64,000 bases of DNA from Arthrobacter dokdonellae (GCF_003268655.1 NZ_CP029642.1:1116001-1180000), one strand, 5' to 3'; shown: positions 46,338-55,993, counted from the stretch's first letter. Made by a program: numbers and translations. The notes: generated from the letters alone by a model not told the origin.

Positions 46338-47151
46338 GGGCCGCTACGATTCGCCGTTCTATCCGCCGTCCCGCCCGCGCAGTGTCGAGGGCGGCGTGAA
46401 AGCCCGCAGCGTCCGGGGAGCCATCGGCACGAGCTGGTGGTCGGCGCGGTTCATTGAGGTGCTGGAGGGACTCGGCGTCGGCGGACGGCTCCAGCGCGGG
46501 CGCAACTACGCCCGCCGCGGGCAGGTGGTTTCCCTCGACATCGACGCCGGCACGGTCACCGCCAGCGTCCAGGGCTCACGGCCAAAACCCTACCGGGTGC
46601 GGATCGGCATCACCGCGTTCGGCAAGGCCGAGTGGGCTGCCGTGGAGGAGTCGCTCGCCGGCAACGCCTGGTACGTCGCGACCCTGTTGGCAGGGGAAAT
46701 GCCGGCCGACATCGAGGACGTCTTCACCGCCGTGGGCCTGTCCCTGTTCCCCCGCAGCGCCGGCGAGCTGAGCCTGGACTGCTCCTGCCCCGACTGGGAA
46801 GTGCCGTGCAAGCACCTGGCCGCCGTGTTCTATCTCCTGGCCGAGCAGTTCGACGACGATCCCTTCCGGATCCTCGCCTGGCGCGGGCGCGAACGCGAGG
46901 ACCTGCTGGGCCGGATGAACGCGGCCGACACGGCGGAAACGGCCGGGCAAAGCGCCGGCGCCCCGCTCACGGAAGTGCTGGACGCCTTTTTTGTCCCTCC
47001 GGTGGAGATTCCGGCACGTCGCAGCGCCGCGGCCCGGGGACTGCTGGTGGACCAGGCCCCGCCGGTGGATGTCACGGTCCGCTCTCATCCGCTCGCCGAA
47101 GTCCTGCGACCGGTTTATGTGGCACTTCAGGCATCCGCCGGGCGTGCTTGA
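46330..47151 (+). CDS. SWIM zinc-finger protein partner of the SNF2 ATPase
   Basis: A 273-aa protein. The SWIM finger (C-x-C-xn-C-x-H) is LDCSCPDWEVPCKHLAAV near residues 153-170. It starts at a GTG within the end of the SNF2 gene and is certainly co-transcribed. SWIM domains bind DNA or protein; this pair is conserved in actinobacteria and is thought to work on chromatin or DNA repair, although the function is not established. Confidence 0.9.
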   Translation: MSKGRYDSPFYPPSRPRSVEGGVKARSVRGAIGTSWWSARFIEVLEGLGVGGRLQRGRNYARRGQVVSLDIDAGTVTASVQGSRPKPYRVRIGITAFGKAEWAAVEESLAGNAWYVATLLAGEMPADIEDVFTAVGLSLFPRSAGELSLDCSCPDWEVPCKHLAAVFYLLAEQFDDDPFRILAWRGREREDLLGRMNAADTAETAGQSAGAPLTEVLDAFFVPPVEIPARRSAAARGLLVDQAPPVDVTVRSHPLAEVLRPVYVALQASAGRA

Positions 47152-47249
47152 GGTGAATGGGGCCGCCCGCCGCTTCCGGTAGTGCGGAAGCGTGGAACCG
47201 ATCGGGTCCGATCCTCGCGCCGTCGTCGGGGCTCCTCTAGTCTTTGTGC

Positions 47250-48470
47250 ATGAGCATTGATATCGAAGCCCTGTACCGGGACCTGCATGCCCATCCTGAA
47301 CTTTCGTTTCAGGAACACCGCACCGCCGGGATCGTGGCCGGGCACCTGCAGGCGCTCGGCCTCGCGGTGCACAGCGGCATCGGGCGGACCGGTGTTGTCG
47401 GCGTCCTCTCAAATGGCGCCGGCCTCACCGTTCTTCTTCGGGCGGACATGGATGGGCTTCCCGTGGAGGAGGCCACCGGGCTGGAGTATGCAAGCCGCGT
47501 CCGTGGCCGGGACCATGACGGCAACGACGTCCCCGTCATGCATGCCTGCGGCCACGACGTCCACGTGGCCTGCCTGGTCGGTGCCGTGGAACGCCTTGCC
47601 AATGACCTGTCCGGATGGTCCGGGACGGTTGTTGCGCTCATCCAACCCGCCGAGGAGTGGGGCGGCGGGGCGGCCGCCATGGTGGAGGACCAGCTCTTTG
47701 ACCGCATCCCGGCTCCCAACGTGGTGCTGGGCCAGCATGTGGCGCCGTTCCCTGCCGGGTGGATCGGCCTTCGCGCCGGGGCGGCCATGGCGTCGGCGGA
47801 TTCGATCGACATCACCCTCCATGGTGCCGGCGGCCACGGTTCACGGCCGGAGACCACCATTGATCAGGTCCTGATGGCCGCCGCAGCCACGGTACGCCTG
47901 CACACCCTCGTTTCGCGCAAGATCGCCGCCGCCGATTCCGCCGTGCTGACGGTGGGCCAGCTGCACGCCGGGACCAAGAACAACATCATTCCCGCCGAAG
48001 CCAGGCTTGGCCTCAGCCTTCGCACCTTCGATGACGCGGTCCGGCAAAAGTTGCTGGGGTCGATCGAACGGGTGGTCAAGGCGGAAGCGTCGGCGGCGGG
48101 TTCGGCGCAGGCGCCCACCATCACCTATGCCGAACATTTTCCTCTCACCATCAATGACGAAGGTGCAACGCTTCGAACGGCCGAGGCGTTTCGGCACGCC
48201 TTTGGCGCCGACAAGGTCATTGACCCCGGGCCGGTCTCCGGTAGCGAGGACGTTGGGGTGCTGGCCACCGCCGCCGGAGTGCCGCTGGTGTTCTGGTTCC
48301 TTGGCGGGATGGACCCGGCGGCCTTCGGGACATGGGCAGCCACGGGCAGGATGCCCGAAGACATACCCTCAAACCATTCACCTCTCTTTGCGCCGCGGAT
48401 CCAGCCGACCCTGGACGCGGGCGTCCAGGCGCTCGTCACCGCCGCACGCGAATGGCTCGCGTCCGCCTGA
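47250..48470 (+). CDS. M20-family amidohydrolase/peptidase
   Basis: A 406-aa metal-dependent amidohydrolase of the hippurate/N-acyl-amino-acid type. Metal ligands are in HACGHDVHVACL and LLRADMDGLPVEE, and the catalytic Glu is in QPAEEWGGGAAAM. A dimerisation domain follows (HGAGGHGSRPETTIDQV). It ends with NHSPLFAP. The substrate cannot be told from sequence. It is not clearly in an operon. Confidence 0.88.
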   Translation: MSIDIEALYRDLHAHPELSFQEHRTAGIVAGHLQALGLAVHSGIGRTGVVGVLSNGAGLTVLLRADMDGLPVEEATGLEYASRVRGRDHDGNDVPVMHACGHDVHVACLVGAVERLANDLSGWSGTVVALIQPAEEWGGGAAAMVEDQLFDRIPAPNVVLGQHVAPFPAGWIGLRAGAAMASADSIDITLHGAGGHGSRPETTIDQVLMAAAATVRLHTLVSRKIAAADSAVLTVGQLHAGTKNNIIPAEARLGLSLRTFDDAVRQKLLGSIERVVKAEASAAGSAQAPTITYAEHFPLTINDEGATLRTAEAFRHAFGADKVIDPGPVSGSEDVGVLATAAGVPLVFWFLGGMDPAAFGTWAATGRMPEDIPSNHSPLFAPRIQPTLDAGVQALVTAAREWLASA

Positions 48471-48577
48471 CCCGGGCGGCCTGTCCCGGGCAGCCATGAC
48501 AGGGGCGGTCATGACACCGGTCATTGGGAAAATAAATATTCCTAGACAAATAAATTATTCGGTGTCATGATGGAACC

Positions 48578-49219
48578 ATGTTGGACGTAGCCGTGATCGA
48601 GGACGCAGCCGCCGCCGAGGCGTCGCTGGATCCCATCCGCGCCCTTCTGCTGGCCGAACTGCGCGTCCCTGCGTCCGCCGCCACCGTGGCGGCCAGGATG
48701 GGGCTCGCCCGGCAAAAAGTGAACTACCACCTCAAGGAACTGGAAAGGCACGGCCTCGTCGCGCTCGTGGAGGAACGCCGCAAGGGCAACGTCACGGAAC
48801 GGATCATGGGGGCCGCCGCGCGGTCGTTCGTCATCTCACCCGCAGCCCTGCCCGGCGTCGCACCCGACCCCTCGCTTGAACCCAACAGGCTCTCCGCCCG
48901 TTGGATGCTGGCCGTCGCCGCCCGCCTGGTCAGGGACGTGGGGACCCTGATCACCGGGGCCGACCGCGCGAACAAGCGGCTGGCCACCTTTGCCCTCGAC
49001 GGCGAGCTGACCTTTGCCAGCGCCGCGGACCGGGCAGCCTTTGTCGCTGAACTCTCGGCCAGCGTGGCCGGGCTGGTGGACAAGTACCACAGCGCGAACG
49101 CAAGGGGCGGGCGCAACCACCGCCTCGTCGTCGCACTTCACCCCAGCGTCAAAACCGGCGCACCTGAACTGAAACCCACTAATCATGCCGGAACGCCCGG
49201 CCGCACCAAGGAGCAATGA
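48578..49219 (+). CDS. ArsR-like helix-turn-helix regulator
   Basis: A 213-aa regulator with an N-terminal winged helix (LLAELRVPASAATVAARMGL, RQKVNYHLKELERHGLVALV) and a longer C-terminal domain of unknown ligand. It overlaps the next gene (ATGATG/TGA), an SRPBCC protein, so it probably regulates that pair. Just upstream, the AT-rich direct repeat AATAAATATTC / AATAAATTATTC (about 48530-48560) is a candidate promoter or operator. Confidence 0.85.
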   Translation: MLDVAVIEDAAAAEASLDPIRALLLAELRVPASAATVAARMGLARQKVNYHLKELERHGLVALVEERRKGNVTERIMGAAARSFVISPAALPGVAPDPSLEPNRLSARWMLAVAARLVRDVGTLITGADRANKRLATFALDGELTFASAADRAAFVAELSASVAGLVDKYHSANARGGRNHRLVVALHPSVKTGAPELKPTNHAGTPGRTKEQ

Positions 49220-49932
49220 TGGCCAAGGAATTCACGATTGTGCACGAGTCGGAGATCGACGGCACGCCGCAGCAGGTATTCGACGCGGCCACGCTGGGCA
49301 ACTCCGGCTGGCTGTGGCCCATGGAGATTGAGCCGAGGCTCGGCGGGGCGGGCCCGTTTGGCAGCACCGTAACCGTCTGGGAGCCGCCGCACCGCTTCGC
49401 CAACCACATGGAGGGCGAGGGCGGCTTCTACAACACCCTCGAATACGACATTTCCGAGCGCCCCGGCGGCCGGTCCTGGCTGCGCTACGTGCACAGCGGC
49501 GTCTTCTTCGAGGACTGGGACAACCAGTACGACGGCGCGGCCAAGCACACCGCGTTCTACCAGCACACCCTCGGCCAGTACGTGAAGTACTTCCCCGGCA
49601 GGCAGGCCGCGTTTGCCGACGTCCAGGGCCCGGAGGCCTCCGGCGCGCCGGACGCGTTTGAGGCCGTCAAGGCCGCCCTGGGGATTCACGACGCCGGAGC
49701 CGGGCGGCACGTCAGCGTCACCATTGCCGGGGTGGGCGCCGTGGACGCCGTGGTGGACTACCTGGACGACAACTTTGTTGGGCTGCGCGCCGAAGACGCC
49801 ATGTACCGCTTCTTCGGGCGCAACGCGTTTGGCGCCGTGGTGGGCATGACTGTCCACCTTTTCGCCGACGGTGCCGACGGCGAAGCGGCCGGGGCGGCAT
49901 GGGGTGCGTGGCTGGACGGGCTGTACTCGTAG
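49216..49932 (+). CDS. SRPBCC/AHSA1-family protein
   Basis: A 238-aa protein. The first 145 residues are a START-like lipid/ligand-binding fold (IVHESEIDGTPQQVFDAATL, GPFGSTVTVWEPPHRFANHM). A C-terminal extension of about 90 residues (VSVTIAGVGAVDAVVDYLDD) is unusual in length for the family. It is translationally coupled to the upstream regulator. A small-molecule-sensing or chaperone-related role is inferred. Confidence 0.82.
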   Translation: MMAKEFTIVHESEIDGTPQQVFDAATLGNSGWLWPMEIEPRLGGAGPFGSTVTVWEPPHRFANHMEGEGGFYNTLEYDISERPGGRSWLRYVHSGVFFEDWDNQYDGAAKHTAFYQHTLGQYVKYFPGRQAAFADVQGPEASGAPDAFEAVKAALGIHDAGAGRHVSVTIAGVGAVDAVVDYLDDNFVGLRAEDAMYRFFGRNAFGAVVGMTVHLFADGADGEAAGAAWGAWLDGLYS

Positions 49933-49987
49933 CGTTCCTCCGGCATTCCTGGCGTTCCCCTCCGCCGGGGGACCCGAGCCGGGCGGG

Positions 49988-50995
49988 TCAGGCGTCGCAG
50001 TTGACGATCATGCGCCCGGAGCCGCCGCCGGAAAGCAGCGCGGCGAAGGCCTCCGGGGTGCGGTCAAAGCCGTCCAGGACGGTGTGGACGCTGCGGACTG
50101 TCCCCGCCCGCAGCCACCGGGCGGCGGCGGACTCGAATTCCGGGCGCAGGTCCTCATTCGATGTCACGTCAAAGCCGCGCATGGTCAGCTGCTGGTAGAT
50201 CAAACGGGTGTAGTTGGCCGGTCCACGCCGGCCGGAGCCCTTCCCGTACTGGGATGCGGCTCCGCAGATCACCACGCGCCCGCCAAAGCGCAGCGCCTCC
50301 AGCGCGGCCTCCAACTGTGCCCCGCCCACGTTGTCGTAGAACAGGTCGATCCCCTCCGGTGCGGCCGCCCGCAGCAGGGCCAGTGCCGCGCCGTCGTGGT
50401 GGTTGAAAACGGCGTCCACACCCAAACTACGCAGCAACCCCAACTTCTCCACGGAACCGGCGCTGCCGATCACCGTGGCGCCGAGGGCCTTGGCGAACTG
50501 CACCGCGCAGCTGCCCACCCCGCCAGCGGCCGCGGACACGAAGACGGTGTCCTCCGCGCGCACCGCGCCAAAGCGCACCATGCCGGTGTAGGCGGTGAAA
50601 CCGACATGCCCCAGCACGCTCAGGTGGGCCTCCAAGGGAAGGTCCGCAAGCTCCGCGGGGATGCGGCGCAGCTCCCCGGCGTCGGCGGCGTCAATGCTGC
50701 GCCACGGTGATTTTCGGAGGGCGAGCTCACCCGTGGCGAACGCATCGCTGCGGGAGTCGAGGACCTCCACGACGGCGTCGCTGGCCGGCACGTCGCCCGG
50801 GCGGATCCCCGGCCCGTAGGGGGTGTCCGGGCCGCCAATCCTGTTGGCAAGCCCGGCGTTCAGGCCCAGCCGCCGCAGGCGCACCAGCACCTGGCCCGGG
50901 CCAGGGGACGGCACATCCGCCGGTGCGAGCCTGAAATGGCGGGCCTCGGCCGTGCCCTCCGGAATGTCAGCCAGCTGCACTTCGCAGGAATCCAT
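49988..50995 (-). CDS. zinc-independent MDR-family NADP-dependent oxidoreductase
   Basis: A 335-aa medium-chain reductase of the leukotriene B4 dehydrogenase / curcumin reductase type. The GroES-like N-terminus is PGPGQVLVRLRRLGLNAG. The Rossmann motif is AAAGGVGSCAVQFAKALGA. DLFYDNVGGAQLEAAL is family-typical. No catalytic zinc ligands are seen. It probably reduces double bonds of enones. Confidence 0.88.
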   Translation of the reverse strand: MDSCEVQLADIPEGTAEARHFRLAPADVPSPGPGQVLVRLRRLGLNAGLANRIGGPDTPYGPGIRPGDVPASDAVVEVLDSRSDAFATGELALRKSPWRSIDAADAGELRRIPAELADLPLEAHLSVLGHVGFTAYTGMVRFGAVRAEDTVFVSAAAGGVGSCAVQFAKALGATVIGSAGSVEKLGLLRSLGVDAVFNHHDGAALALLRAAAPEGIDLFYDNVGGAQLEAALEALRFGGRVVICGAASQYGKGSGRRGPANYTRLIYQQLTMRGFDVTSNEDLRPEFESAAARWLRAGTVRSVHTVLDGFDRTPEAFAALLSGGGSGRMIVNCDA

Positions 50996-51119
50996 GTCAC
51001 CAGCATAGGCCTTGACGCCGCTGGGTGGCCGGCCGAGGCGAGGCCATTGTCCGTGCGAGGGACGCCGGACTGGGGTGACCGGCGTCGGACTTCATGGGCC
51101 GCCGGACCAGACGGGCGGG

Positions 51120-52454
51120 TCAGCTGCCCAGCAGCAGCGGTCCCCAGCCGCCGGTGCCGATCTGCGCGCGCGCCCCGAACCCGTTCTTCAGAATCGAATA
51201 ATGGTAGAGGTTGCCGCCGCCGCTGGCGAGGATGCCCTGCCCGTTGGCGCCCAGGTGGTTGGTGATGCCGGAAATGTGCGTCATGCCGCCCCAGCCCGTG
51301 CCGATCACCCTGCGCGCTTCGGACATGAAGCCGCCGCTGCCGTTGCCGCGGTAGAGCAGGAGCTGGCCGGCGGGGTTGCGGGCCGCGATGTCCGCGCGGC
51401 CGTCGCCGTCAAAGTCGGTGCCGATGATCGTCAGGCTGCCCCAGCCGTTGCCGATCTTGATCCGGGGCGAGAAGCCTGCGCCGTTCGGCGTCGGGTAGTA
51501 GAAGAGGTCGCCCGTGGCGCGCTGCTTGGCCACGATGCCGGGGAACCTGTCGGTGCTGCGCCATTTGCTCGCGACGATGTCGTACGGACCCCAGCCGCTG
51601 CCGATGGCCAGTGCCGCCGTGAGCGTGCCGTTGGACTGGCCGTAGCTGATGGTGAGTGCGCCGGACTTCCAGACGGTCAGGATGTCCTGGAGTCCGTCGG
51701 AGTTGAAGTCGACGATCTCCAGCTGCTGCACGCCGGTCCACCCGGAGGCAACGAAGGTGCGCTGCCACAGATCCCCGCCGCGGGCCGAGCCGTAAACATA
51801 GAAGTTCCCGGCGGTGTCAACGGCCGCCACGTCGCCGTCGTTGACCACCGGTACGGGCGGGGGCTTGGGCTGGGTGGCGCGCGTCGAGGCATAGCCGGCC
51901 AGGTTGGCCACCACCACGGTCATGCCGCTCCAGCCCGCCTGGGTGGTCTTCACCTGGCCCATGCCGATGTCCGTGGCGCGCTTGTCCAGCAGGGCGGCCC
52001 GGTGGCCGGGGGATCCCATCCACCAGTCGACGATCTGCTGCGGCGTGTTGTTGATGCCGATGATTTCCGAGGACATGTCCGCGCCCTTGGGCAGGATCGA
52101 CGCGCCGTAGTCGGTCCGGTGGATCTTGTTCATGTCCAGCGTGCCCGCGCTGATTCTCGCGTTCACCGTGGCCGCCCACTGCTGGGAACCGGTGGCAACC
52201 GCCTGATTCCACGCCACCGGGCCGGCGCCGTTGGCGGCACGGTACTTGTTGGCGACAACGAGGACCTGGGCCAGGAACGGATCGGTGACGGTGGGGGCCG
52301 CCGGGGCTGCTGCCGGGAACGCGGCCGGAGCTGGCGCCGCGGGAACTGCTGCCGGGGCGGCGCCGGAGGGTGCGGCCGACGACGGGGCGATGCCGGTGGA
52401 CAGGAGGGCGGCCGTGAGTGCCAGGGCACCGAAGGCCCCAAGGAATTTTCGCAT
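51120..52454 (-). CDS. secreted CAP-domain protein with FG-GAP repeats
   Basis: A 444-aa exported protein. The signal peptide is MRKFLGAFGALALTAALL, cleaved near SSAAPS. An Ala/Pro-rich linker, a CAP/SCP domain (about residues 60-195; GADMSSEIIGI, WWMGSPGHRAALLD) and five to six FG-GAP/VCBS-like repeats follow (VDFNSDGLQDILTVW, TDFDGDGRADIAARN). The repeats probably form a beta-propeller with calcium-binding loops. Extracellular binding or enzyme activity is inferred. Confidence 0.88.
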   Translation of the reverse strand: MRKFLGAFGALALTAALLSTGIAPSSAAPSGAAPAAVPAAPAPAAFPAAAPAAPTVTDPFLAQVLVVANKYRAANGAGPVAWNQAVATGSQQWAATVNARISAGTLDMNKIHRTDYGASILPKGADMSSEIIGINNTPQQIVDWWMGSPGHRAALLDKRATDIGMGQVKTTQAGWSGMTVVVANLAGYASTRATQPKPPPVPVVNDGDVAAVDTAGNFYVYGSARGGDLWQRTFVASGWTGVQQLEIVDFNSDGLQDILTVWKSGALTISYGQSNGTLTAALAIGSGWGPYDIVASKWRSTDRFPGIVAKQRATGDLFYYPTPNGAGFSPRIKIGNGWGSLTIIGTDFDGDGRADIAARNPAGQLLLYRGNGSGGFMSEARRVIGTGWGGMTHISGITNHLGANGQGILASGGGNLYHYSILKNGFGARAQIGTGGWGPLLLGS

Positions 52455-52713
52455 GTGTTTTTGTCTCGCCTTGAACGCTGAGCCGTTGGTGGGAGGTGGA
52501 ACTACCCCATACTAGCCGCAGCCCGGACGCGCGTGGTGGTTGTGCATTTTTGTTCACAGCGTCTGCGCTAATGGTCATTGTTGATCGAATGCGCGCACTG
52601 GCATACTCGCAGGGAGCGCCGCAACGTGCGCTGGGTCACAGCGGAGGAAAACGATTCCGCGACCTGTTTTTCGAAGGACGGCACGCGCCGATGGGGGCGC
52701 GGAGGAGATGCAC

Positions 52714-54105
52714 ATGAGTCAACACAGCGGGCCGGTCACGTCGGTCAGGCAATCAGGGCTGCGCAAGGTGGTGGCCGCCTCCATGGCCGGCACCGTCGTG
52801 GAGTGGTATGAATTCTTCCTCTACGCCACGGCAGTCAGCCTGGTGTTTGGCCACATGTTCTTCCCCAACGCCGGCTCCGTGCTCGACGGGATCATGGCCG
52901 GGTTCCTGACCTACGCCGTCGGCTTCGTGGCCCGTCCCATCGGCGGCATCGTCTTTGGCCACTTTGGCGACAAGTTCGGGCGCAAGAAGCTGCTGCAGCT
53001 GAGCATCATCCTGGTCGGCATCTCCACTTTCCTGATGGGCTGCCTGCCCGGCTTTGACCAGGTCGGGTACTGGGCGCCGGCGCTGCTGGTGGCCCTGCGC
53101 TTCATCCAGGGCTTCGCCGTCGGCGGGGAATGGGGCGGGGCCGTCCTGCTGGTGGCCGAGCACAGCCCGGACACGTCGCGCGGCTTCTGGGCCTCCTGGC
53201 CGCAGTCGGCCGTGCCCATGGGCAACCTGCTCGCCACCGGCGTCCTCCTCTTCCTCTCCTCGGCGCTCAGCGAGGCCGCGTTCCTGGGCTGGGGCTGGCG
53301 TGTCGCGTTCTGGCTTTCCGCCGTCATCGTCCTGATCGGCTATTACATCCGCACCAAGGTCAGCGACGCCCCCATCTTCCTCAAGGCACACGCGGAGATC
53401 GAAAACAATCCCGCGGCCGGCTATGGCGTGTTCGAGGTCTTCCGCCGCTACCCGCGCGGGGTGTTCACGGCCATGGGGCTGCGGTTCGCGGAAAACATTC
53501 TCTACTATCTGGTTGTCACCTTCTCCATCACGTACCTGAAGGTCATCGTCGACGTCGACACTTCACGCATCCTGCTGCTGCTCCTGCTGGCCCACGGACT
53601 GCATTTCTGCGTGGTGCCCCTCGTGGGCAGGCTCTCCGACAGGATCGGCCGCAAGCCCACGTACATGCTCGGTGCCGCGGCCGGGGCAACGTGGGGCTTC
53701 TTCGCCTTTCCGATGATGGACACCAAGAACGATTTTCTGATCCTGGCATCCGTGATGATCGGGCTCGTTTTCCATGCGCTTATGTATGCCGGCCAGCCCT
53801 CCATCATGGCGGAGATGTTTCCCACCCGCATGCGCTACTCCGGCGTTTCACTGGGCTACCAGGTCACCTCGATTGTGGCCGGCTCCATCGCCCCGTTCAT
53901 CGCCACCGGACTCGTGGAGCGCTACCACTCCTCGGTCCCGGTGGCCATCTACCTTCTCGGCGCCTGTGTTGTCACGGCCGTGGCTGTGCTATTCCTGAAG
54001 GAAACCAAGGGAGTCTCCCTGCAGGACATTGACGACGCCGACGCCGCCGGTACGCTGGCCTTGGGCCGTGCCGCCGCAGGCGAGGCCGTAACGAAGGCGG
54101 GTTAG
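52714..54105 (+). CDS. MFS transporter, metabolite:H+ symporter (MHS) family
   Basis: A 463-aa membrane protein with about 12 helices. The ATG at 52714 has GGAGGAG at good distance. Family signatures are GTVVEWYEFFLYATA in helix 1, GHFGDKFGRKKLL (loop 2-3 motif) and GRLSDRIGRKPTYML (loop 8-9). MHS proteins import organic acids such as citrate, shikimate or ketoglutarate. It is 2 bp from the SDR gene, so the substrate probably feeds the downstream catabolic enzymes. Confidence 0.9.
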   Translation: MSQHSGPVTSVRQSGLRKVVAASMAGTVVEWYEFFLYATAVSLVFGHMFFPNAGSVLDGIMAGFLTYAVGFVARPIGGIVFGHFGDKFGRKKLLQLSIILVGISTFLMGCLPGFDQVGYWAPALLVALRFIQGFAVGGEWGGAVLLVAEHSPDTSRGFWASWPQSAVPMGNLLATGVLLFLSSALSEAAFLGWGWRVAFWLSAVIVLIGYYIRTKVSDAPIFLKAHAEIENNPAAGYGVFEVFRRYPRGVFTAMGLRFAENILYYLVVTFSITYLKVIVDVDTSRILLLLLLAHGLHFCVVPLVGRLSDRIGRKPTYMLGAAAGATWGFFAFPMMDTKNDFLILASVMIGLVFHALMYAGQPSIMAEMFPTRMRYSGVSLGYQVTSIVAGSIAPFIATGLVERYHSSVPVAIYLLGACVVTAVAVLFLKETKGVSLQDIDDADAAGTLALGRAAAGEAVTKAG

Positions 54106-54107
54106 CC

Positions 54108-54956
54108 ATGGAAGAAAACTCAACAGTTCCTCCGGCCGGGGACGGCGGGGCGCGCGTGACCGGCGTCGGGCGTGTAACGGGCGCCGTGGGTGTGCCGGGC
54201 AAGGGGGCGGCCGACGGCGGACTGGCCGGCAAGCGCGCGCTGGTCACCGGCGGCGCCGGGGGGCTGGGTGCCGCCATCGCCCGGGCGCTGGCCGCCCGGG
54301 GGGCCCACGTGATCGTGGCCGACAGGGATGCGGCAGGTGCCGCGGCCGTGGCGGCGGAGGTGGGCGGCGAGTCCTGGGAGGTGGACCTGCTTGACACCAG
54401 CGCGTTGGAAACGCTCACGCTCGAGGTGGACATCCTGGTCAACAACGCCGGCATCCAGACCATCAGCCCCATCGAGGAGTTCGATCCGGCCGCGTTCCGC
54501 CGCATCCTGACCATCATGCTCGAGGCGCCGTTCCTGCTGATCCGGGCCGCGCTGCCGCACATGTACGGGCAGGACTACGGGCGGATCATCAACATTTCCT
54601 CCATCCACGGCCTGCGGGCATCTTCCTTCAAGTCCGCCTATGTGGCGGCCAAGCACGGGCTTGAGGGCCTGTCGAAGGTCACGGCCAAGGAGGGCGGTCC
54701 GCACGGCGTCACGAGCAACTGCGTCAACCCCGGCTACGTCCGCACGCCCCTGGTCGAGGGGCAGGTGGCGGATCAGGCGAAGACGCACGGCATCCCCGAG
54801 GAGCAGGTCCTTGCGGAAGTCATGCTCGCCAAGAACGCCATCAAGCGGCTGATCGAGCCGGAGGAGATTGCCGGGCTCGTCGCGTGGCTCGCGTCCGACC
54901 AGGCCGCCATGGCAACCGGTGCCTCCTACGTCATGGACGGCGGCTGGACGGCCTAA
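54108..54956 (+). CDS. SDR-family dehydrogenase, 3-hydroxybutyrate-dehydrogenase-like
   Basis: A 282-aa short-chain dehydrogenase. NAD(P) motif TGGAGGLGAA, NNAGIQTISPIEEF, catalytic Ser in ISSIHGLRAS and YVAAK. It resembles D-3-hydroxybutyrate dehydrogenases, especially in the NAGIQ segment. An unusual Gly/Val-rich N-terminal extension of about 40 residues precedes the fold; the true start might be later. It forms an operon with the MHS transporter. Confidence 0.85.
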   Translation: MEENSTVPPAGDGGARVTGVGRVTGAVGVPGKGAADGGLAGKRALVTGGAGGLGAAIARALAARGAHVIVADRDAAGAAAVAAEVGGESWEVDLLDTSALETLTLEVDILVNNAGIQTISPIEEFDPAAFRRILTIMLEAPFLLIRAALPHMYGQDYGRIINISSIHGLRASSFKSAYVAAKHGLEGLSKVTAKEGGPHGVTSNCVNPGYVRTPLVEGQVADQAKTHGIPEEQVLAEVMLAKNAIKRLIEPEEIAGLVAWLASDQAAMATGASYVMDGGWTA

Positions 54957-54987
54957 TAACTCTCCCGCGCAATCGGGGGTTCATCGT

Positions 54988-55084
54988 CCGACGCTCGGTT
55001 GCAACCGGGGCAAAAACAGCCAACGCTACCGCACTGTGTGAGGGGGCGTTGCCAAAAAGTGCCCCGATTGCAACCGAGCGTCGG
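54988..55084. terminator. long inverted repeat between converging genes
   Basis: Two 25-nt arms (54988-55012 and 55060-55084), starting CCGACGCTCGGTTGCAA and ending with its complement, pair with one mismatch. Inner AAAAACAGCCAACGC / GGCGTTGCCAAAAAG segments can extend the stem partly. The right arm ends exactly at the LysR stop codon. It is likely a bidirectional terminator, possibly a mobile palindromic repeat. Confidence 0.75.
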
Positions 55085-55993
55085 TCAGTCGGTGACGAGC
55101 TGGCCGCGGCGGCGGCGGGCCTCCTGCAGGAACGCCGCGACGACTGCCTGGACGGCGGGGGACCGCAGCGACTCGGGCCTGGCCGCGGCCCAGAACTGCA
55201 CCGTTTGCGATATCTCCCCGGGCAGCACGCGGACCAGGCCCTCCTGCCCGTCTGCCATGAAGGCCGGCAGCATCGCGATGCCGGCATTGGCCCGGACGGC
55301 CTCGATCTGCGCAAACACGCTGGTCGCCTGAAACTCGGCCGGCTCGCTGGTCAGCCGGTGGTGCTGCTGGGCCAGCTCGGCCACCTGCAGCGTGGACTCC
55401 ACATACGAGATAAAGCGGTGGTCCTTCAGCCCCTCCCCGGTCTCCGGCAGCCCGTGCTCCTGCGCGTAGCCCGTTCCCGCGTACAGCCGCAGCGTGTAGT
55501 CGGAGAGGAAGATGACCTCCGCGCGACCGGCGTCGACGCTGCCGGCCACCACTTCCAGGTCCACCCCGGACCGGTTCCGGCTCAGCCGCCGCGTCGCGCT
55601 GAGCAGTTCCACGCGGAGCATGGGGTGCCTGCGCTGCAGCTTCACCAGCGCCGGTGTGGCCACCAGCGCGCCAAAGCCGTCGGACGCGCTGACCCGCACC
55701 ATGCCGGACACAGGGTCCATGCGCTGCTCCACGCCCGTCGCGAGAGAGCTCAGGTTCGTCTCGATGCCCTCGGCCGCCGCCACGGCGGCGCGCCCCAGGT
55801 CCGTCAGCTCCCACCCCTGCGGCGTCCGCTCCAGCGTCCGCCCGCCCAGCTGCTTGTCCAGCGCCAGGATTCGCCGCGAGACCGTGGTGTGGGTGGTTTC
55901 CAGCGCGTTCGCGACCGCGGTGAACCGTCCCAGCCGGGCCACGGTCAGCAGCACCAGCAGGTCGTCCGCGCTGGGAAACCTCTTGAAATCCAT
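55085..55993 (-). CDS. LysR-family regulator of the catabolic cluster
   Basis: A 302-aa regulator. The N-terminal winged HTH is LLVLLTVARLGRFTAVANAL with THTTVSRRILALDKQLGGRT. The C-terminal domain is an effector-binding fold. It is transcribed divergently from the dehydrogenase operon at 56148, with an inverted-repeat operator between. It most likely activates that operon in response to the pathway substrate. Confidence 0.9.
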   Translation of the reverse strand: MDFKRFPSADDLLVLLTVARLGRFTAVANALETTHTTVSRRILALDKQLGGRTLERTPQGWELTDLGRAAVAAAEGIETNLSSLATGVEQRMDPVSGMVRVSASDGFGALVATPALVKLQRRHPMLRVELLSATRRLSRNRSGVDLEVVAGSVDAGRAEVIFLSDYTLRLYAGTGYAQEHGLPETGEGLKDHRFISYVESTLQVAELAQQHHRLTSEPAEFQATSVFAQIEAVRANAGIAMLPAFMADGQEGLVRVLPGEISQTVQFWAAARPESLRSPAVQAVVAAFLQEARRRRGQLVTD

